A stretch of 64,000 bases of DNA, from contig OZ020520.1 of NCBI GenBank assembly GCA_963971425.1, forward strand, positions 5,126,553 through 5,190,552. Reading direction: 5' to 3'. This document shows positions 1-11,980 of the stretch, one piece after another. Positions within the stretch are counted from its first letter, which is position 1, and each line of letters starts with the position of its first letter. A program made the position numbers and the translations under genes. Origin of the DNA: Bryoerythrophyllum caledonicum (taxonomy: Eukaryota; Streptophyta; Bryopsida; Pottiales; Pottiaceae). The notes beneath the pieces were generated by a model. The model was given only the letters and a program-made list of their open reading frames with translations. It ran no database searches and was not told the origin of the DNA.

Positions 1-1011
1 TAAAGGGATGAAAACAATGGATGAAAACTTGCAGATGAAATGCCAAAAAAAAGGCTTCCGCCCAAAATCTGAAATTAATATGTAATTAAAGAATTAAGGA
101 CTTGGCTAATTTCAGCAAATAAACCACAAAAATATGCCCGAATTTTTTTACAAATTTTTTACAATTTTTTTTGAATTTTTTTCAAATTTATCATATTTTC
201 AAATTGGAATGGAAAGTAGGCTTCATAAACTTCATTTCATTATTTGGACTCAAAATCACAAAATATCATGTTAAGGACTCAAATTCAGATTTAGAGTTGG
301 AGCTAGAATCTACAGAATCGGAAGAAATTCTGCAAATCTTCACTATGGTGATTTCAGGACCTTTGAGGATTTTTAGAAAAAAGAGAAAAAATAAAAAAAT
401 CCGAAAAAAATTGGGATGATACCTCTAGATTCAATCTACAAGGGAAAAAAATTTCAACTTGTTTTGAATTGTTGAAAATTACTTATAGGCATTTCAGTTT
501 CGTCCAAATCTATGGAAAAGAAACTCTTTTTTTTTTTTTTTTTTTTTTGGTACCCTTACAGCGATACAAGGTTTGACAGGGTATACGACTGGATCAGGGT
601 ATGACGGGATATATGACTAAATAATGGGTATCAACAAACTCTGGAAGGGATATCAACCAAGAGCAACTGCATGATTAAGAGTCCCCTGCATACGCACGGG
701 CCGTAAGAGAGTTGAGCCCGCTCAACATTGCCGACGCCGAACCCTAGCCCGCTCACACTGCCAACACCGCTCCGAATTCCACTACGCCGCTCTGACCCTA
801 GCTGCTTTCATACTACTGACTTCGACACGCACAACACATGGAGGAGAGAAAAGGAGAGAGATGAGGGTGAAGTGAGGAGAGAGGACCAGTAGATTAGTTA
901 GGACATTTGCAAGTTGGTAATGTTGCTTGCAAATTGGTGATGTAGCTTGTAGGTTTTTTGCACGTTGTTCACTCATTTACTCGCAGGTTGTACACTCGTA
1001 CCTTGTTCTTT

Positions 1012-1099
1012 AGGTGAAACCCTAAAACACCCAAGGAGAAATCCTAAGACACCCTAGGTGAAAACCTAAGACACACTAGTCGAAAGCTAAGGACCCCCG
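1012..1099 (+). repeat. Tandem repeat, 22-bp unit, 4 copies
   Basis: Four consecutive units of about 22 bp, each beginning AGGTGAAA, AGGAGAAA or AGTCGAAA and ending in an ACACCC-like string. Copies differ by a few substitutions. It is too short and irregular for a CRISPR array and lies in non-coding plant DNA. Confidence 0.75.
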
Positions 1100-2805
1100 C
1101 GTATGCACCCCCGTGAGGTGAGAAGTCCAGCCATGAAAATGGCGGCGGCGCCGAAACTAGGGTTCCAAAAATTAGGGTTCCCAGATCGCCGACATAGTTT
1201 AGATAATTAGGGTTTTTAGATGTAGTGTCTCATGTTCTTCAATTAAGTAATGACCCAACCTTAAACCCTGAACTGAAGTTCACATGATAAAACGCAAACA
1301 AAATTAAATTATAAGTAGTTTAGAATGGTTGTGCACCTCAGTAGTTTAGAAAGGACGTGCTACTTTCCGCTTTGAACCTGCAATCACATAAAAACCAGTG
1401 AACAACATGATAGGATGAAGTAGAAATCTTGACCATCTAAAAACATCTAAAAACATGATATGTGGAGCTCACCTTTGGATGATCGTAAAAAAGAGACTCA
1501 CTATTATGAAATGGCTGCCTTATATGGATTTCTAAACTTTGTGGTTAACTACTCTACTTTTATACATATACGAAATATTACCTTCTTTTAAGAATATTAC
1601 CTTGTGGTCAAACACTCTACTATTATACATATAAAGAATATTATTTTATGGTCAAACAATCTACTTTTATACATATAAATATTACCGTCTTTTTTTTACC
1701 AAATTTTTTTTTTGTTTAGTGTAAAAAGTAAATTTTAACCCAAGTCGAACATTTTTAGACATTTGGGGGAAGGGGGAAAAAAACCTATTTTCTACATAAA
1801 AACTAGAGATCTTCAAAGTCTTTGCTATTATTATTTTTACCACAATATGTGGTGAAAACCTTGGTATCAACCGTTTGGATTATCAAACTATTCCATATTT
1901 GTGTTAAAAAAAAGGTAAAACGTGAATTGGTAATTTTTCATTTGTTTTCAATTAGACACCAAAATTAGATGCTTTGCCACTTTTTAGTTGTGGTAGTTTT
2001 GGGGTGTTTCTTGATGGAAAAAGGCTTGGAAATTTAGGGGTTTGTTCCTTGAGGATACTTACGTTCATTGAAATTTTAATATGAAAATGTCCTTCATAAC
2101 AACTTTTTGGAGGTATTTAAATTATTGTATTTGGATTGATGGTTTGAAAGTTAGTTCATACCTAATATTGGAACTTACAACTTTTGCTATTACTCTCTAT
2201 TGCCATTAAGATTTTCCATACCCATAAAGGAAAAATAAGACTTTTAGAATGGACTAGAAAATAATTATTATATTTTGTGTGAATTTATAATTGTATATAG
2301 ATCTAAATCTTAGTCAAATGTTTTCAGGAAAATGATTGGAAAAAACCATACCTTCTATAGTAAAAAAAGCTTATAAATCTTCAGAGCATTCCCTTCTACT
2401 GTTTTTGATATCTATTAGTGAGAAATTTCTTCTTAACCGTTACAATTGTCATTCTAGAACATATTAACATTTTCAAAGTAATATATCACGATGTAGCAAA
2501 TAATGAATTTGTATTCATTGCACATTTTTCTTGTAATACGCTTTTATTTTCTACCTCTTAAACTTGGTTATAAGGAACTAACAAAAACTATTAACAAAAC
2601 AATAGAATATTTAGACTTTCTTTAGTGCAAAAATGAAATACAAAGTGAAGTCAAATTTGATCCTATACCTTTAAAGTAGGGATGAGAATGAATCTTTTCC
2701 TCAACTTCAAACCTTATAATCTTTTAAGCTATACGGCCAACATTTATGTCCTTTTGATAATTATATTGATCAATGGATCATTGTTGAGATGTAATAATTA
2801 GGACC

Positions 2806-2851
2806 TTGGAGTAGGATCAACAATTACACTTTGGAGTAGGATCAACAATTA
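2806..2851 (+). repeat. Short tandem duplication, 25-bp unit
   Basis: The string TTGGAGTAGGATCAACAATT occurs twice, starting at 2806 and 2831, so a 25-bp unit is duplicated in AT-rich intergenic DNA. Confidence 0.8.
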
Positions 2852-3850
2852 GTACCTATATTTAATGTAAAGTTGTAAATGAATTTTAGAAGTTGATATA
2901 TGAAGATTTTAGGTTGTTTTCATCATGTGTTATATAATGACACTAATGTGTTTGTTATAGTCAGGTCGTAAAGATTTTGGAACAAAAAGAAGAGCATAAG
3001 TTTTGGCAACGAAGACTGATTGGTGATATTGTCATATAGAGCGACGTTGAAATCCGGTACCACGCCCTCAGATACTCACAATTAAAATCCAGGTCAGGAA
3101 TACCTTCTTATACCGATATGATGGCTTTTTGGATGTATCATATGTATCGTGCTTTACATTGGATCACTTGAAATTGCAATTTTGTCCAATTAGCTCTGCT
3201 TGTGAATCTTATAAATGATCAATCATTATATGTGAGAGTATAAGTATATGTCTATCAGTGAGTAGTCTATTGGATGAATGATGCTTTTGAATTGGAAAAA
3301 AATATATATATTTTGATAATTTTTCCACTATCGTGTCTATATTTGTCAAATAGTATCGATGACATACCAGATTCCTTTAGAACCTCCAAACATTGGCAGA
3401 TCAAATATCCTTTATAATAGTTCAGTGGGGGCTTAGTTGATACGAGCAGCACGAGCGCGCCAAATTCAAGAGAGATCGGTTGAGATAGGTGATTTTGAAG
3501 CGGGAAGGACTGTAGAATTGCTCTCCAAAATAGGCATTGTTGTGGGTTTGGCAAAAAGGGAGCATGCCTTTGAAAGTGGAATGGTATTGCATGGATGTAG
3601 AATGTTTCCATCTGAGGTGGCAGTGCATATAATTCGGGTTGACGATGCATTACATTGGACAGGAGAAGTTGTGGATGAACGGCTTGGTTCATGTATGGAC
3701 TTGATCATTTGTTGGAACCGGTCATTGCTTCGTGACTTGGCCACAACATCTAATTTTCCAAATGCCCATTGTGAAGATAGATCTCATATTTCACCTACAC
3801 GGACAATGGCCCCATGATTTGATGTTCAGGGGCAATCTATCACCCCCAAA

Positions 3851-5655
3851 TTGAATGAAAGATCTTTGCGGAGTAGCCAAGCTTCAAACCCCGTTGATGA
3901 GAGTTCACCATTTTCTCACTGCACCCCCTCTAACATTCGAGATTTGCCCCATGTGGAGGGATTTGCTCACGTTAGAACAACGCGCCGACCTTATTCTATG
4001 CAGAATAGAAGAAGGATAGATTCAAGCGAGTCAAATGTGACAGGAACTGCAACAAGTAAGGTATCTTTGGCAAGCGTGGAAAGGACAATAGCACAGGGAG
4101 GATGCAAACAAAATTATTTGAGGGACATTTCAACTAGGCATATTTTAGACATGCGATATAATGCTTGGGCACCAGAGTATTCAATCCAAAGTACATGGAT
4201 AAGACAAATGTTGGTTTCTTTTTATACACGAATGGAAGGATTTCGTCGGGATAAATTTGAGAGGAAGTTAGATGGCAGGCCTATTTACAATGTTTGCTAC
4301 GCTCTTGGGGTTGGTTATTTGCAACGGTGTTTTAAGGAGTTGAAGAAAGATTGTTTTAATACACGGTAGAGTGACGGCAATCCACGGTAACACACTATCG
4401 AATCCGATTAGAGAGAGCACTAGAATGTCTGCTGCAGAGGCTTGCTTCAAATCATTTGTGGAAGAAGCTGAATGTCCTCAACCTCATCGTTCTATTTGCC
4501 GTAAGGATGACAATACAGTGGTGCCTCTTATTCTCCTTCTAATGAATACAATAAAATTTGACGTATTCAATTACGTGAATGAAGAGGTGAAGAGAATATG
4601 CAGTGGAGAAACCATTTCAATTAGCTCGTTCCATAGAATGTGGCGTTTGAGATATCCCCATGTCCAGGTTCCACCATTCTCAAGGTTCTCAAAGTGTTAT
4701 CATTGTTGGGAATATAAATGTGCTATGGAGGGAACAACCAATGCCGATGCGAGGATTAGGATCAAAGAATTGTTTATGTTGCATCTACCCATCGAAATGG
4801 AGGAACGTAGGCATTATTGGATATTCAAGAGGTCGTGTTATATCCACCCTGAGTTGTACATGTGCATCATTGTGAATGGCATGGACCAAACACGACCATG
4901 GTACCAAGAATGCGTCAAACGGTAAAGAACATTGAACACCGGTTTGTGAAGACCCATCGATGCGGGGCTCTAGTACATGGAATCGGTTTGTATTGCGACA
5001 TATGGTTTGGAGCTCACCACACACATGACAGCAACTAGGTCATGAGCACATTGTTGTATGTGATTGGAGACGTGTTGCGGAGGAAGGGATTTTTGCCACC
5101 AACATTGCGCATCCAAGCAGATAATTGCACCCGTGAGAATAAAAACATCTATATGTTTGTTCTATGCGCATCCTTGGTGGGATTGAGATTTTTTCAAGTG
5201 GTGGAACTCTCTTTCCTTATAGTGGGCCATACACATGAAGATATTGATCAACGCTTCAATTGTATATCAAGTACTTTGAAGAGATCGGACGTGAAATCCT
5301 TAAAAGAAATGTTTAACCTTGTAGAACATGGAACGTCTCCTACGGAGGCATTTGTCACCGCACGGCTATTAGAGAATGTGTGGAATTAGAAACAATTCAT
5401 AACACCCCACCTATTAACAGGTCCGGATTCATTAGTTGGCACAAAATTTTATACACCACATGTGATTCTATATAGATGATAGAAATGGGATCCACAAAAT
5501 TTGAGTGCAATACAAACATAACTACAATTATGCTTGGGGACCGAAGACAGAGACAAAGACTTTGAGGTCGTTGCCAAATAGAGATGAGCGACCAACGTTT
5601 GCAAATGTGTTTGGAACGGACGAACGGGAGCTATAAGCGTTGGATGACTTCATTG
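3851..5655 (+). pseudogene. DUF7869-type gene, 5' part, decayed and split
   Basis: Three frames in succession (3851-4369, 4371-4925, then about 4919-5389) carry motifs in the order expected for the DUF7869 family: an IHGN motif near the start of the second frame, a cysteine pair (CYHCWEYK), then QADNCTRENKN and GHTHEDIDQRF. These D-N and GHTH motifs resemble an RNase-H-like integrase or transposase core, but the family function is not established. The frame breaks near 4370, shifts within an A-run near 4918, and has a TAG at 5038 and a TAA at 5634. The gene continues at 24110 beyond the giant insertion: joining 5655 to 24110 gives an open frame across the junction. It was probably a repeat-family gene already when the hAT landed. 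Confidence 0.75.
5648..5655 (+). repeat. Target-site duplication of the giant hAT, left copy
   Basis: CTTCATTG directly precedes CAGGGTT. The same 8 bases follow the right terminus at 24102-24109. Eight bases is the hAT target-duplication length. The shared string is 10 bp (ACTTCATTGC, 5647-5656 and 24101-24110), so the exact edge could shift by a base or two. Confidence 0.85.
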
Positions 5656-5672
5656 CAGGGTTACCAATCCGA

Positions 5673-5712
5673 CGTCCTTGGGGGTTTGAGAGCGTCCTTG
5701 GGGGTTTGAGAG
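5673..5712 (+). repeat. 20-bp tandem duplication beside the left hAT terminus
   Basis: The unit CGTCCTTGGGGGTTTGAGAG occurs twice in a row and a third, changed start (CGTCCTAGGG) follows. It lies in the subterminal zone, where GACGTCC and CGTCC words recur on to about 5780. Short subterminal repeats in hAT elements are known transposase binding sites; that role here is inferred. Confidence 0.8.
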
Positions 5713-5869
5713 CGTCCTAGGGCGTCCTACGACGAGGTCGTCCTGACGTCACGTCGGACGCAGCGTCCGGGGGGGTAAAATGCATTTACGGAAGGCCCTA
5801 GTAAGTTTCCTGGACCATCAGATTCGATGAAGTGCCATGCGACGAGATCTCAGCCGTCGAAATGCGTCA

Positions 5870-6118
5870 GGTCATCCGATCGGACCCTGCCGTCGGAGAG
5901 ATCGGACGGCACCTCGGCCGTCCGCGTGATCGGACGGCCAATGGACAGATCGTACGGCCCCGAATTGATCGCGGGGGCGCACGACGGCCGTCCGATTAGG
6001 CCGACGGCTTTAGGGCCGCCCGATCGGACGGCCGTACGACCGGCCGATCGGCCGTCCGATTGGAGGACGGACGGCCGTGGTGGCGGTCGGCCTCATGGCC
6101 GTCCACCACCCTATAAAA
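5870..6118 (+). promoter_or_regulatory. CGGACGGCC-rich block and TATA box of the kinase-like gene
   Basis: About 250 bp contain eight copies of CGGACGGC or its complement GCCGTCCG, many extended to GATCGGACGGCC. The block ends at TATAAAA (6112-6118), followed by a pyrimidine-rich stretch (CTCTCTCTCTC) like a plant transcription start. The coding start is about 470 bp downstream. The same arrangement of GC block then TATA-like box recurs at 18640-18238 and 23990-23774 on the minus strand. The promoter role is inferred from position; the block may also be a subterminal transposase-binding array. Confidence 0.65.
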
Positions 6119-6269
6119 GGCCGTCCGCCAACCTCTCTCTCTCACTTTTTCCTTCCCCTCTCGAAATATATTTTTGAGTGGATGCGGAGTGGCTTTGGCT
6201 GGCATTTTTTCATCCATTGGCTCCTCATCTTTGGGAGGAAAAAAGTGATTCACATTGGGGGGGAGTTTT

Positions 6270-6562
6270 TGCGGTTTTTTTAAAGTTTTTTTAAAAACTT
6301 ATTCGAAACATGTTTTTTTCATATTTTTTTTAGAACTTGTTCCAAACTAGTTTTTCTCTTGAAGTTTTTTTTAAAACTTGCTCTAAGAAGTTTTTTCTCA
6401 TAGTTTTTTTTTAGAACTTGTTCCAAACTTGTTTTTTTCTTGAAGTTTTTTTTAAAACTTGTTCTAAGAAGTTTTTTCTCATAGTTTTTTGTAGAACTTG
6501 TTCCAAACTAGTTTTTTTCTTGAAGTTTTTTTAAAAACTTGTTCTAAAAAGTTTTTTTTAAA
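6270..6562 (+). repeat. T-rich tandem repeat in the leader of the kinase-like gene
   Basis: A unit of about 82 bp, containing AACTTGTTCCAAAC, GAAGTTTTTTT and TTCTCATAGTTTTT, is repeated about three times with small length changes in T-runs. It lies between the TATA box and the coding start, so it would be in the 5' untranslated region or a leader intron. Confidence 0.7.
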
Positions 6563-6965
6563 TCTTCAAACGGCGGCGGGTTAAAGAAGATGTCGAAGGA
6601 CAAGAAGAAGTAGAAGGTTGCAGACTTCGGAGTGAAGCTTCATTCAATCCACGATGTTCCATCGGAGGCTTGCAAGAATTTCCTCATAGAACTGACCGTC
6701 AGATTCTATGAGGAAAATTCTATTCGATCATTGGAGAGCAAGTACGTCAGATATAGAGATGAAGGCCCCGAGAAGTTCCGGACGGACATGTGGCAGCACA
6801 TGATGGACGCGCTTCAAGCCCCGATGTGGAGTACGGAGACCCAAAAGCGTGGGTTTTTGAAGTTCTTGGATGCCAAAGTGCACGATTCACTCTGGAATGC
6901 CAAGAACTTGTTGACCAAGTTTGGGAGGTTCAATCGCGCGGCGGATGAAGTTTTGAACGACGTGT

Positions 6966-6968
6966 TGT
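6966..6968 (+). repeat. CACTA target duplication TGT, left copy
   Basis: TGT precedes the CACTA terminus and is repeated at 10872-10874 after the right end. Three bases is the duplication length of the CACTA superfamily. Confidence 0.85.
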
Positions 6969-8100
6969 CACTATAAGAAAACCCCGTTTTTGGTGATGTC
7001 TTCTGCAGACGCAACATCACTTCGGTGATGTCTTCAAGACAGAGCAGGATGTCTAGCTAGACATGAGTATGTCTTCTGCGTCTTTGGGGTATTATAGCAA
7101 CTTCGGTGGCATGAAGAGAGCCGTGTCTTCAAGAAGACGCGAAGATGTCTGCAGAGACGTGGATGTCTTTGCGGATGTCTTTGCAGACATTCCCGGAGAC
7201 ATCAAAGTGCCACGTTGGCAAGGAAATCCGGTTTGACCGAGGGTAAATGTCTGAAAGTCACTAGTATGCGGGGTAAAATGCAGCCCAAATGTAGAAAATT
7301 AGCATAATGGGCAGCGGTTTGCATGAGCAAAGGAAAAGTCTTCATCCAATAAAATATTGTTTCCTTTTTTGTTCATTAAAAAAGTATTTTGAATTCCTTA
7401 TAAATTCAAAATATTAATTTTTTGATATGAATATTATTTTTTCAGTAGTTGTCATTGGTCCATTTAAAAAAATGATATTAAAAATTAAAATTTTGAATTT
7501 AAAATTACTGAGTATATATATTTCTGAATAAATTAATAATATGTAATAACAAATTATTATATTTAAATTAATAAATTGTTATATATTCAATCAAAATTAT
7601 TAAAATATTAAAATATATGTATTTAAATATTATTAAATTATTAAAATAGAAATGCTGTAGAAAATAACATTTAATAATAAATGTCAATTTTCCGATATTG
7701 ATAATTGAATAAACACGTGGACATATTGTTCACTTAATAATTTACAGCTCCTTATCTACATGGCAACGAAAACTCCACGTCGGATGAGCTGACACGTCAT
7801 AAAATGTCTAGGCGGATGTCTGTAGAGACATCCGACTGACTTTGACTATAATAATGATATAATGTCTCCGTAAACGTCCTAGAAGATGTGCGTAAGGACG
7901 TCTACCGAGACATTCCTCTAGACGTCCTGACAGACATTGCATGTCTAGAACAGTAGTCGGCGTACCAATAAGTGACTCTGTCACTACTCCTCTTGGATTT
8001 CAGCATTGTTGATTGTATTTGTTGCGGCTGTAACATAGCACCCTCCCAAGGGCGGTGGTCTTCGAATTGCCTCTGTCTCTTGAATCTCTGGTTGTAAGCC

Positions 8101-8675
8101 TCAAAAGTCTGCGTCATCACCGATTGCGATTTCACTTGCCAATGGCTGCCGATGTTGTATTGTTGTACGCCGACCTTGGACCTCTGTTCGGCACACGATC
8201 TTCCATCTGCGTCTGCTAGGGTCATCTAAGAAGAAAACCTGTTGACAATGCAAGGGAAATGCAAATGAATCCGGATGCACTCTGCCGTCCATGTGGTTGA
8301 AGTTCGCTACGTTGAATCCGTACTTGTCGCGCTCAATGTTGGGCACTCGCACATCCTTTGAGGGTCTTACCATTCGCAGAGCAACACCGTGGTGCAGTGA
8401 TTCAGTAATTACAACTCCAGTATTTCCTCAATATACTCCACATGCTCCGCAGTATGGTCAATGAGCCTCCCATTTTGAATCCCCCAACGCAGTTGTTGTG
8501 TATAGGTTGCCACTATACAAGAATCTTGAGTAACGAGACCCCCCTCGGAAGTCCAAACTCGCATATGCATCTCGAATGCACTCATTTGATGATTTGAGGT
8601 TGCAAATCGCTCCGGGGGACATGAGTATCGTACCACGTCCTCATCCAAACGTTCACCAGCCCCTTCTGCTTGCAA
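8101..8675 (-). pseudogene. DUF4216 fragment of a CACTA transposase gene
   Basis: Two minus-strand frames (8675-8409 and 8373-8101) join with a frameshift near 8400. The second contains YGFNVANFNHMD followed by FAFPLHCQQVFFLDDP, the pattern of the DUF4216 domain found downstream of TNP2 in plant CACTA transposases. The first part (LVTQDSCIVATYTQQLRWG) fits the start of that domain. No transposase catalytic domain is found elsewhere in the element. Confidence 0.65.
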
Positions 8676-8974
8676 CGCCCATGCTCTAAGTCAATTTGCA
8701 AAGCTTGGCCAACATTGGAACATTTGAAAAGACATCAATCATGACATCGAACTATCAATGAAGATGTCTAAGATGACGTCCATGAAGATGTCTAAGATGA
8801 CGTCCATGAAGATGTCTATAATGACATTCATAACCATCAACTAGGATGAATTTCATCGAGTTCACTGAATGAACAGAGGCGGCTAGGGTTAGCAGCTGCA
8901 GCCATAGTTAGGTCATGAGACCTTTAAGTAGAATTTGAGGCTGCACAAAGCTCACTTTGGCCTTCATTTCTCTA

Positions 8975-9210
8975 AGTAGTTAGAGTTTAGAATGTAGAGG
9001 TTAGAGTTTTAGAGTGTAGACTGAGTTTACAAGTTAGGATGTTAGAGTTTAGAGTGTAGAGGTTAGAGTTTTAGAGTGTAGACTGAGTTTACAAGTTAGG
9101 ATGTTAGAGTTTTAGAGTGTAGAGGTTAGAGTTTTAGAGTTTTAGAGTGTGTGGTTTAGATGTTAAAGTTTTAGAGTTTGAGAGTGTTAGAGTTTAGAGT
9201 GTAGAGGCAG
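8975..9210 (+). repeat. TTAGAGTTTTAGAGTGTAG tandem array
   Basis: The array is made of TTAGAG and AGAGTGTAG words. A longer unit of about 74 bp, from TACAAGTTAGGATG to the next, is duplicated at 9029-9110. It lies inside the CACTA element and has no coding potential. Confidence 0.8.
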
Positions 9211-10079
9211 CAAAGCAGAAATAAAGAAAGAGGCGTGCAAGTAGGTGAGTGATTGCACAATATAATGCTGGCCCGAATGAGACTCAAGTGAGCCACTGCA
9301 CGACGTATGAACAACACGGAAAATCTTGAAGACATTTTTAAAGACGTCTTTGAAGACGTCCAGTCAAACGCGTCAACATTTCCATGAGCGTCTGAGATGT
9401 CTGCTAGAACATCCCAGAAGACATCTTGTCACATATAGCAACTTGTATTCTACTTTGAGGGACATGTGGAACGTTTACATAGTGGTGAGATTAAGACTAA
9501 CAGTTTTTTGGCGTTAAGAAGTTAACCATGCACATATAGGTCGTCCTGCAAACAGGATTTATGGCAATTTTCTTCTTGTGTTAAACCCTTATTTAATTGC
9601 ATGCGTTGTTGGCTTGTTGAACATGTGCAGTGTTGGACATGCGCACGACCATATGGGAGTAGCGACAACCAGTGATGACAGAGGAGCAATTTGAAGTTGT
9701 GGGTACGTAGTACATTGCTGATGTAGATAGAAGTATTTTTTTGATGTAATTTTTTTATTAGGTTACAAACAATATTGTTATAACAACTAATTTGTGATGT
9801 CACCTCGTGTTTTGAGTATGCAATGAAAATACTTACTCTTGACAAGCAGCCATCAGTATTGTAGACATTTTGAACATTGGATACTGCGATGTCTATATAT
9901 GTCTCTGAATGTTATGTGAGATGTATTGAAAGATGTCTAGAACAGGAAGAGAAGACATTCCGATGTCACAGTGGATGTTTGAATGGTGAGTGGAGCATGC
10001 TTCAAAAGACGTCTACATATAGCTGTGGATGTCTTGTAAGACATCCTATACAAGTCGTCATAGATGTTTTCTAGGACGT

Positions 10080-10300
10080 TTGTGCAATCACGTCCTCTCG
10101 AACATCTTCTCAAACGTCATATCAAACATCATCTATAGCATCTTCTTGAACATCTTTTGAAACGTCATAGCAAACATCATCTCCAGCATCTTCGCAAACA
10201 TCTTCTCAAACGACATAGCAAACATCATCTTGAACATCCTCAGGAACATCCTCCCAAACATCCCCTAAGACATCCTCTAAAACATCCTCCACTACATCAC
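10080..10300 (+). repeat. AACATCNTC short-period repeat in the CACTA right arm
   Basis: About 220 bp consist of irregular 12-base steps of the type AAACATCTTC or AAACATCCTC, sometimes with CGTCAT. The words are relatives of the AGACATC motif scattered over the CACTA element, so the array is best read as expanded subterminal repeats. The frame open through it is a low-complexity artefact. Confidence 0.65.
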
Positions 10301-11980
10301 TGGAGCAGTACCATGTCTCAAGCGATGTCTCGGCACATGCTACTTTAGTTCAGAAGACATCACTTGAGACATCCTTGAAGACATTGTGGATGTCGGCCCA
10401 AACATCAGGGATGTCTATCAGGAACATATTTTGAGTATAAAAACCCCCAAAACGATGCTGACGTCGCATGCCACGTCATTTTTCCGGGTCCACGTTGGAT
10501 TTCCCGCCTGCCACGTCATGCCACATCAGATTTTTCCACGTGCCATATCAAATTTTGGCGCCGCCACGTCATTGTATGTGGGATCATGGAAAAGTCCGCA
10601 TAAGGATGAAATTCATTGCCATGTGGCACTGCCGGTTCACTTGGCGCTGATGTGTCTCTGACGTGGCTCCCACGTGGCACAGACTTTACCCTCACAAAAT
10701 TACCTCTAGACGTCTTAGACACAAAGATGTCTTCCGTGTCTTCCCGAATGTCTTCTTAGACATCCACCTTGTCTAAGATGTCTTCGCGCTTGCAAGACAT
10801 GACCGTAGATGTCTTTGCGTTTTTTGAGACATCACTGAAAACATGACAAAAAACATGGTTTTTTTATAGTGTGTCGAAGGCGGATTTGATCGTGACCCAG
10901 ATGAAGCCATTCGCCAAGAATCGAAACCGGCGTGGCTCCGTGGGATGGTGGAACTGGATAGAGGGACACCAAGAAGACCTACTGCGTAAAGCCCATCTCA
11001 TTGCCATTCCGCCAATAGCCGCGGTTATACGAATGGACAATGCGAACATGAGAGGTAGATATGCCACCATTTGCAAAGTCCGCAGTGAGGGTACTCCGGG
11101 CATTGAACCATTCTGGGAATTTGCCGCCAAGTTGTCCAACCAATCAGAGACACGGCCGGATTTGACAAAAGTTGAGCATCAGAATGAGATGATGGCGGTG
11201 AGGATTCCACATCCGGGTGTCATCCGTTTCGTGGCCATTCATCCGGACAAGTACGAAGGCTATGCGTATTGGTGGAATGGTGGGACAATTCGAGAGATGT
11301 TGAACCGGGATATCGAGTTTGGTGACCATGTCATCACACATTTGAACTATGGGAGATTCCCCAATGATGAGATTATTCGAGTTCAACAGTTGGTTCGTTT
11401 TCGCAAAAAACGGACCGAGCTTGCGTGGGCGTTGTTGCGCATCATGAACGAGGTCCACAAGAACAACAATCTCCACAATGACTTGTCTCCGGACAATATC
11501 CTCCTCCACTTCCCTCCAGATGAATCGCGAGTGTATATTGGAGTATGCGATTGGGGCATGACCACGAAGGTTAACGAACCAATGCAGTCTCTTTATACGT
11601 TTACAAAGCGTGAAGACATGGCCGAGACTCTGCGAAAGCGATGGTGGGTCGATCCGCGGGTTGCGTACTTGCACAAACCAGATGCGGATGTGCAAATGAT
11701 TCCGAAGTTATCGATGGCTTCGGAGGAGTTTGCTACGGCCCGAATAGCGCAACAAATCAACGCGCGGACAATGTCCGTAGACTACAAGAATCTGCAACGG
11801 GAATCTCGGAGTTCCGTAGTATTCTCAAATCAAGAATTTGCGGATATATTTCATATGTACATAGAGAGAGTCTGCAACGAAAACCGACAAAGCGCTGGAG
11901 GGTTGTTTCATATCATTACACGCTTCAGCCACACATACAAGTGGCCGACCCCTCATGAGCATTATCGGTCAACGTATTAG

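Larger units (their letters stand above)
1..3850. other. Gene-poor AT-rich stretch
   Basis: No ORF here resembles a protein I recognise. The first 45 bases contain several GATGAAA words like the array at 13930-14150. A T-run lies near 527-548, followed by a more GC-rich patch (660-1200) with short repeats. From 1300 to 3400 the DNA is AT-rich and featureless apart from one short tandem duplication. An open frame at 3437-3817 (+) lies just upstream of the DUF7869-type pseudogene and could be part of it, but I see no family motif in it. Confidence 0.6.
6969..10871. mobile_element. CACTA (En/Spm-like) transposon, 3.9 kb, nested in the kinase-like gene
   Basis: The left end is CACTATAAGAAAACCCCGTT; the right end read inward is CACTATAAAAAAACCATGTT. 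The similarity continues for about 30 bp, and TGT flanks both ends. The interior is packed with GATGTCT / AGACATC and GACGTC words, roughly 30 exact 7-mers, densest in the outer kilobase of each side, as expected for CACTA subterminal repeats. Only a decayed piece of TNP2-type coding sequence remains (8101-8675, minus). The middle (7260-7760) is AT-rich with nothing recognisable. It is non-autonomous. It entered after the host hAT had acquired the kinase-like gene, because it splits that gene. Confidence 0.9.
6590..11980 (+). pseudogene. Protein-kinase-like cargo gene, interrupted by a CACTA element
   Basis: The coding parts are 6590-6968 and 10875-11980. Removing 6969-10874 (the CACTA plus one TGT copy) joins them in frame into a protein of about 494 codons. 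The ATG at 6590 is in frame with the body but a TAG at 6611 cuts it (MSKDKKK then stop); the long open frame resumes directly after. The second part has kinase landmarks: LHNDLSPDNILLHF corresponds to the HRDLxxxN catalytic loop (Asp and Asn kept) and CDWGM takes the place of DFG. No clear glycine loop is visible, although IPHPGVIRF and YAYWWNGGT precede the catalytic loop. The family is not one I can name, so activity on protein is unproven. It could be a captured and diverged host kinase or an element-specific protein. It reads inward from the left hAT end behind its own TATA box. Confidence 0.7.

Noticed and set aside
1012..1099. Regular 22-bp repeats as a possible CRISPR array
   Set aside because: Units abut with no unique spacers, and the setting is plant intergenic DNA.
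3267..3817. Overlapping frames on both strands upstream of the DUF7869-type pseudogene
   Set aside because: Mutually overlapping, no motif, and no sign of coding bias; the plus-strand one could be part of the pseudogene but cannot be shown to be.
5827..6283. Overlapping open frames across the GC-rich block on both strands
   Set aside because: They arise because the CGGACGGCC repeats lack stop codons; the encoded Arg/Pro-rich proteins have no domain and overlap the TATA box.
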